A stretch of DNA of 64,000 bases, taken from positions 1-64,000 of the forward strand of contig JBKJTT010000068.1 in the NCBI GenBank assembly GCA_046590205.1, in the 5' to 3' direction. Below are positions 62,146 to 64,000 of this stretch, one piece after another (position 1 is the first letter of the stretch; each line of letters starts with the position of its first letter). The DNA comes from DATDEW01 sp046590205. Its GTDB lineage: Bacteria > Bacteroidota > Ignavibacteria > Palsa-1295. The position numbers and the translations under genes are program-made. The notes beneath the pieces were generated by a model, which did no database searches, was not told where the DNA came from, and saw only the letters and a list, made by a program, of their open reading frames with translations.

Positions 62146-63447
62146 TTAGTTCTTCAATGCCTTTTGTCCAATGTCATTTCGGTAATATGCACCGTCAAAG
62201 CTGATAAGCCCGAGAGCACGATACGCAGCACCGATGGTCTCTTTTATTTCGTTTCCAAAACCAACTGCAGTGACAGAAAGCACTCTTCCTCCGGACGTAA
62301 CAATCTTCCCGTGCTCATCAGTCTTTGTTGCGGCGTGAAAGACAGCAACGCCTTCGTCAATTTCTTTCTTTGGGTTGAAATGGTCAAGACCTTCTATGAC
62401 CTTTCCCGTCTCGTACTGTTCAGGATACCCCTGGGATGACATAACAACGGTTACTGCACATGCCTCAAAACTCTTGACGGGCATTTTCTCTTTAAGCTTC
62501 CCTGTCGCACATGCAAGTAGTAATTCTGCAAAGTCACCTTCGATAAGCGGGATGATAACTTGTGCTTCAGGGTCACCGAAGCGGACATTGAACTCAACAA
62601 CTCTCGCCCTGCTATTCTTTATCATCACACCGCAATAGAGAACACCTCGATAGGTACGACTTTCTTCGCGAAGTCCTCGGAGCACCGGCTCAATGATCTC
62701 ACGCTTGATCTGCTCCATGATCTCATCGGTAACGATCTTCGCAGGAGCGTATGCACCCATACCACCTGTATTTTTTCCGCGATCACCATCGTAGATACGT
62801 TTATGATCTTGCGCCGTGGCGAGAACGTCATAATCAATCCCATCAGTGATAGCAAATACCGATGCCTCTTCGCCTTCCATAAATTCTTCGATGACTATAC
62901 GTGCACCGGCTTCGCCGAAAATGCGGCGGCCGAATATCTCATCCATCGTGTGAAGTGCTTCGGCTTCGGTCTCGACGATAATGACACCTTTTCCTGCGGC
63001 TAAACCATCTGCTTTGATGACGGCAGGATAGTTGAGGTGGCGTAAGAAGGCACGAGCTTCAAGCTGCTCGCCTGGGGTGAAGACTGCGAAGCGAGCCGTC
63101 GGGACACCGTGACGGTGCATAAAATCTTTTGAGAATGCTTTTGATGCTTCCAGCAATGCAGCAGAGCGGTGCGGACCGAAGGCAGGGATGCGTTCAGTTT
63201 CAAGCGCATCAGCAATTCCAACTGCAAGCGGACCTTCAGGACCGATAACGACAAGGTCAATACGCTCACGAAGACAAAAACCAACAACAGCTTTTTCATC
63301 GGTTGGTACAAGGCCGACACATTCGGCTACCTGTGCAATGCCGGCATTACCAGGTGCACAAAAAATCTGACTTACGACAGGTGATTGCTTGAGCTTCCAA
63401 CAAATAACATGCTCGCGTGCGCCGGAGCCGAGTACCAATATTCTCAT
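62146..63447 (-). CDS. purD: phosphoribosylamine-glycine ligase (GAR synthetase)
   Basis: 433 residues, full length. An ATP-grasp enzyme of purine synthesis that joins phosphoribosylamine and glycine. The N-terminal domain has RILVLGSGAREHVICWKLKQ and VVIGPEGPLAVGIADALE. The ATP-grasp core has VIKADGLAAGKGVIIVETEA and EASVFAITDG, and the C-terminal lobe has YCGVMIKNSRARVVEFNVRFGDPEAQ. Preceded by a well-formed promoter at 63472-63502 that matches the phylum's consensus exactly. Confidence 0.97.
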   Translation of the reverse strand: MRILVLGSGAREHVICWKLKQSPVVSQIFCAPGNAGIAQVAECVGLVPTDEKAVVGFCLRERIDLVVIGPEGPLAVGIADALETERIPAFGPHRSAALLEASKAFSKDFMHRHGVPTARFAVFTPGEQLEARAFLRHLNYPAVIKADGLAAGKGVIIVETEAEALHTMDEIFGRRIFGEAGARIVIEEFMEGEEASVFAITDGIDYDVLATAQDHKRIYDGDRGKNTGGMGAYAPAKIVTDEIMEQIKREIIEPVLRGLREESRTYRGVLYCGVMIKNSRARVVEFNVRFGDPEAQVIIPLIEGDFAELLLACATGKLKEKMPVKSFEACAVTVVMSSQGYPEQYETGKVIEGLDHFNPKKEIDEGVAVFHAATKTDEHGKIVTSGGRVLSVTAVGFGNEIKETIGAAYRALGLISFDGAYYRNDIGQKALKN

Positions 63448-63471
63448 TCAGGATTTACAACTAATTATATG

Positions 63472-63502
63472 CAAAAATACGACTGCTGGTGACATCAGCA
63501 AA
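63472..63502 (-). promoter_or_regulatory. promoter of purD: TTTG-N19-TATTTTTG
   Basis: On the minus strand TTTG (63502-63499), a 19-base spacer, then TATTTTTG (63479-63472), an exact match to the Bacteroidota -33/-7 consensus. The purD ATG follows 24 bases downstream, giving a leader of about 20 bases. This is the clearest promoter in the window and supports the taxonomic reading. Confidence 0.8.
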
Positions 63503-63529
63503 CAGGTTATGATATTTGGAGCAGAATCA

Positions 63530-64000
63530 TCACACCCCATCGTCTTCAAACCGCGACAGCGATTGAAGTTCGAGGAATCGCTCATAGATAGCTCCTGTCT
63601 CTAAATTCTCTATTGCCTCGGTCGAGAACTTCGTGCAGCAATAGCTTGCGAGTGCAGTACCGTATATAACTGCACGTTTGACATCATCATACGCAACCGA
63701 ATCACGCTTCGATAAATATCCCATGAAGCCACCCATAAATGTATCACCTGCACCCGTCGGGTCATATATCTCTTCAAGGGGATAGCTCGGTGCAGAGAAG
63801 AAGTGCTCGTTATAGAATAACAATGCACCATGCTCTCCCTTTTTAATGATGACGATACTCGGACCGTCACTGGAGAGCATCTCCTGAAGCTTTCTACCGC
63901 TGTGAATAAGACTTGGCGATTCGACAAGCAAACGTGCTTCGCTATCATTGAGCACTAATGCATTGCTCTTTGAGAGTGTAAGTTCAAGATCTGCGCGTGC
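63530..64000 (-). CDS. PfkB-family sugar/nucleoside kinase, C-terminal part
   Basis: The gene is cut by the window edge, and the frame runs straight through base 64000. The 157 visible residues include the second PfkB signature DPTGAGDTFMGGFMGY, with the catalytic aspartate in GAGD, after an ATP-contact segment IVIIKKGEHGALLFYN. The C-terminal helices follow. The family phosphorylates ribose, adenosine, fructose-1-phosphate or related substrates. The N-terminal specificity region is outside, so no narrower name is safe. The gap to purD contains the purD promoter. Confidence 0.85.
   Translation of the reverse strand, partial: ARADLELTLSKSNALVLNDSEARLLVESPSLIHSGRKLQEMLSSDGPSIVIIKKGEHGALLFYNEHFFSAPSYPLEEIYDPTGAGDTFMGGFMGYLSKRDSVAYDDVKRAVIYGTALASYCCTKFSTEAIENLETGAIYERFLELQSLSRFEDDGV

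Overview
The window is an ordinary chromosomal segment from a bacterium of the Bacteroidota / FCB side of the tree. A Kapabacteria-, Ignavibacteria- or Chlorobi-like lineage fits best, but this is inference from gene content without a marker phylogeny. Six secreted proteins end in the C-terminal sorting domain of the type IX secretion system (T9SS). Promoters of the TTTG-N19-TAnnTTTG type occur (clearest before purD). Shine-Dalgarno sequences are mostly absent, and secreted proteins are rich in choice-of-anchor-D (ASPM/SPD-2/Hydin-like) and cohesin-like modules. There is no transposase, integrase, prophage or CRISPR array. The first ~112 bases are very GC-rich (82 of the first 110 bases are G or C). 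They run into a tRNA-Leu whose acceptor stem does not pair, so the extreme left end may be a chimeric join.

Layout: 0.1-1.5 kb, tRNA-Leu(UAA) and der. 1.5-6.2 kb, minus-strand envelope genes: a secreted DUF1573-like protein, a helix-hairpin-helix-type outer-membrane barrel with a PorV-like barrel, and a DUF1573-cytochrome c fusion. 6.3-12.4 kb, hflX, then a minus-strand pentapeptide/acpS/MerR cluster, a peptide-binding lipoprotein, and a YciI-DUF58 pair. 12.5-18.8 kb, a TPR-LuxR regulator, a structured non-coding stretch, an M24 peptidase, recO and a TIR-TolB-TPR protein. 18.9-29.5 kb, a T9SS cargo protein, a repeat-rich 0.75-kb gap, then an ECF sigma factor, its probable anti-sigma partner, a two-OmpA-domain protein and a 1513-residue cargo protein. 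29.6-33.2 kb, dcd and a BNR-repeat cargo protein. 33.2-43.2 kb, a tight same-strand run: membrane protein, glycine-rich cargo, Ntn asparaginase, SDR, CMD-like protein, lipoprotein propeller, proline dehydrogenase and DUF2203. 43.2-48.5 kb, a dihaem cytochrome lipoprotein, a CARDB-like cargo protein, a conserved secreted family and a GNAT. 48.5-55.9 kb, recQ, a tandem jelly-roll lipoprotein, an AlkD-like protein, yebC, three small unknown envelope genes and an orphan hicB. 55.9-64 kb, a two-module methionine synthase that stops before its B12 domain, rsmA, a PAP2 membrane protein, a cargo protein, purD and the 3' part of a PfkB kinase.

Functionally the window mixes housekeeping genes (Der, HflX, RecO, RecQ, RsmA, YebC, AcpS, Dcd, PurD) with a large investment in secreted and outer-membrane proteins. 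Three palindromic repeat families sit only in intergenic gaps. No single unmistakable new system stands out. The best leads are the structured non-coding region at 14.13-14.56 kb, the truncated MetH, the sigma/anti-sigma/OmpA/giant-cargo cluster with a long possible leader, the TIR-TolB-TPR protein, the DUF1573-dihaem fusion, and the chimeric-looking tRNA at the left end.
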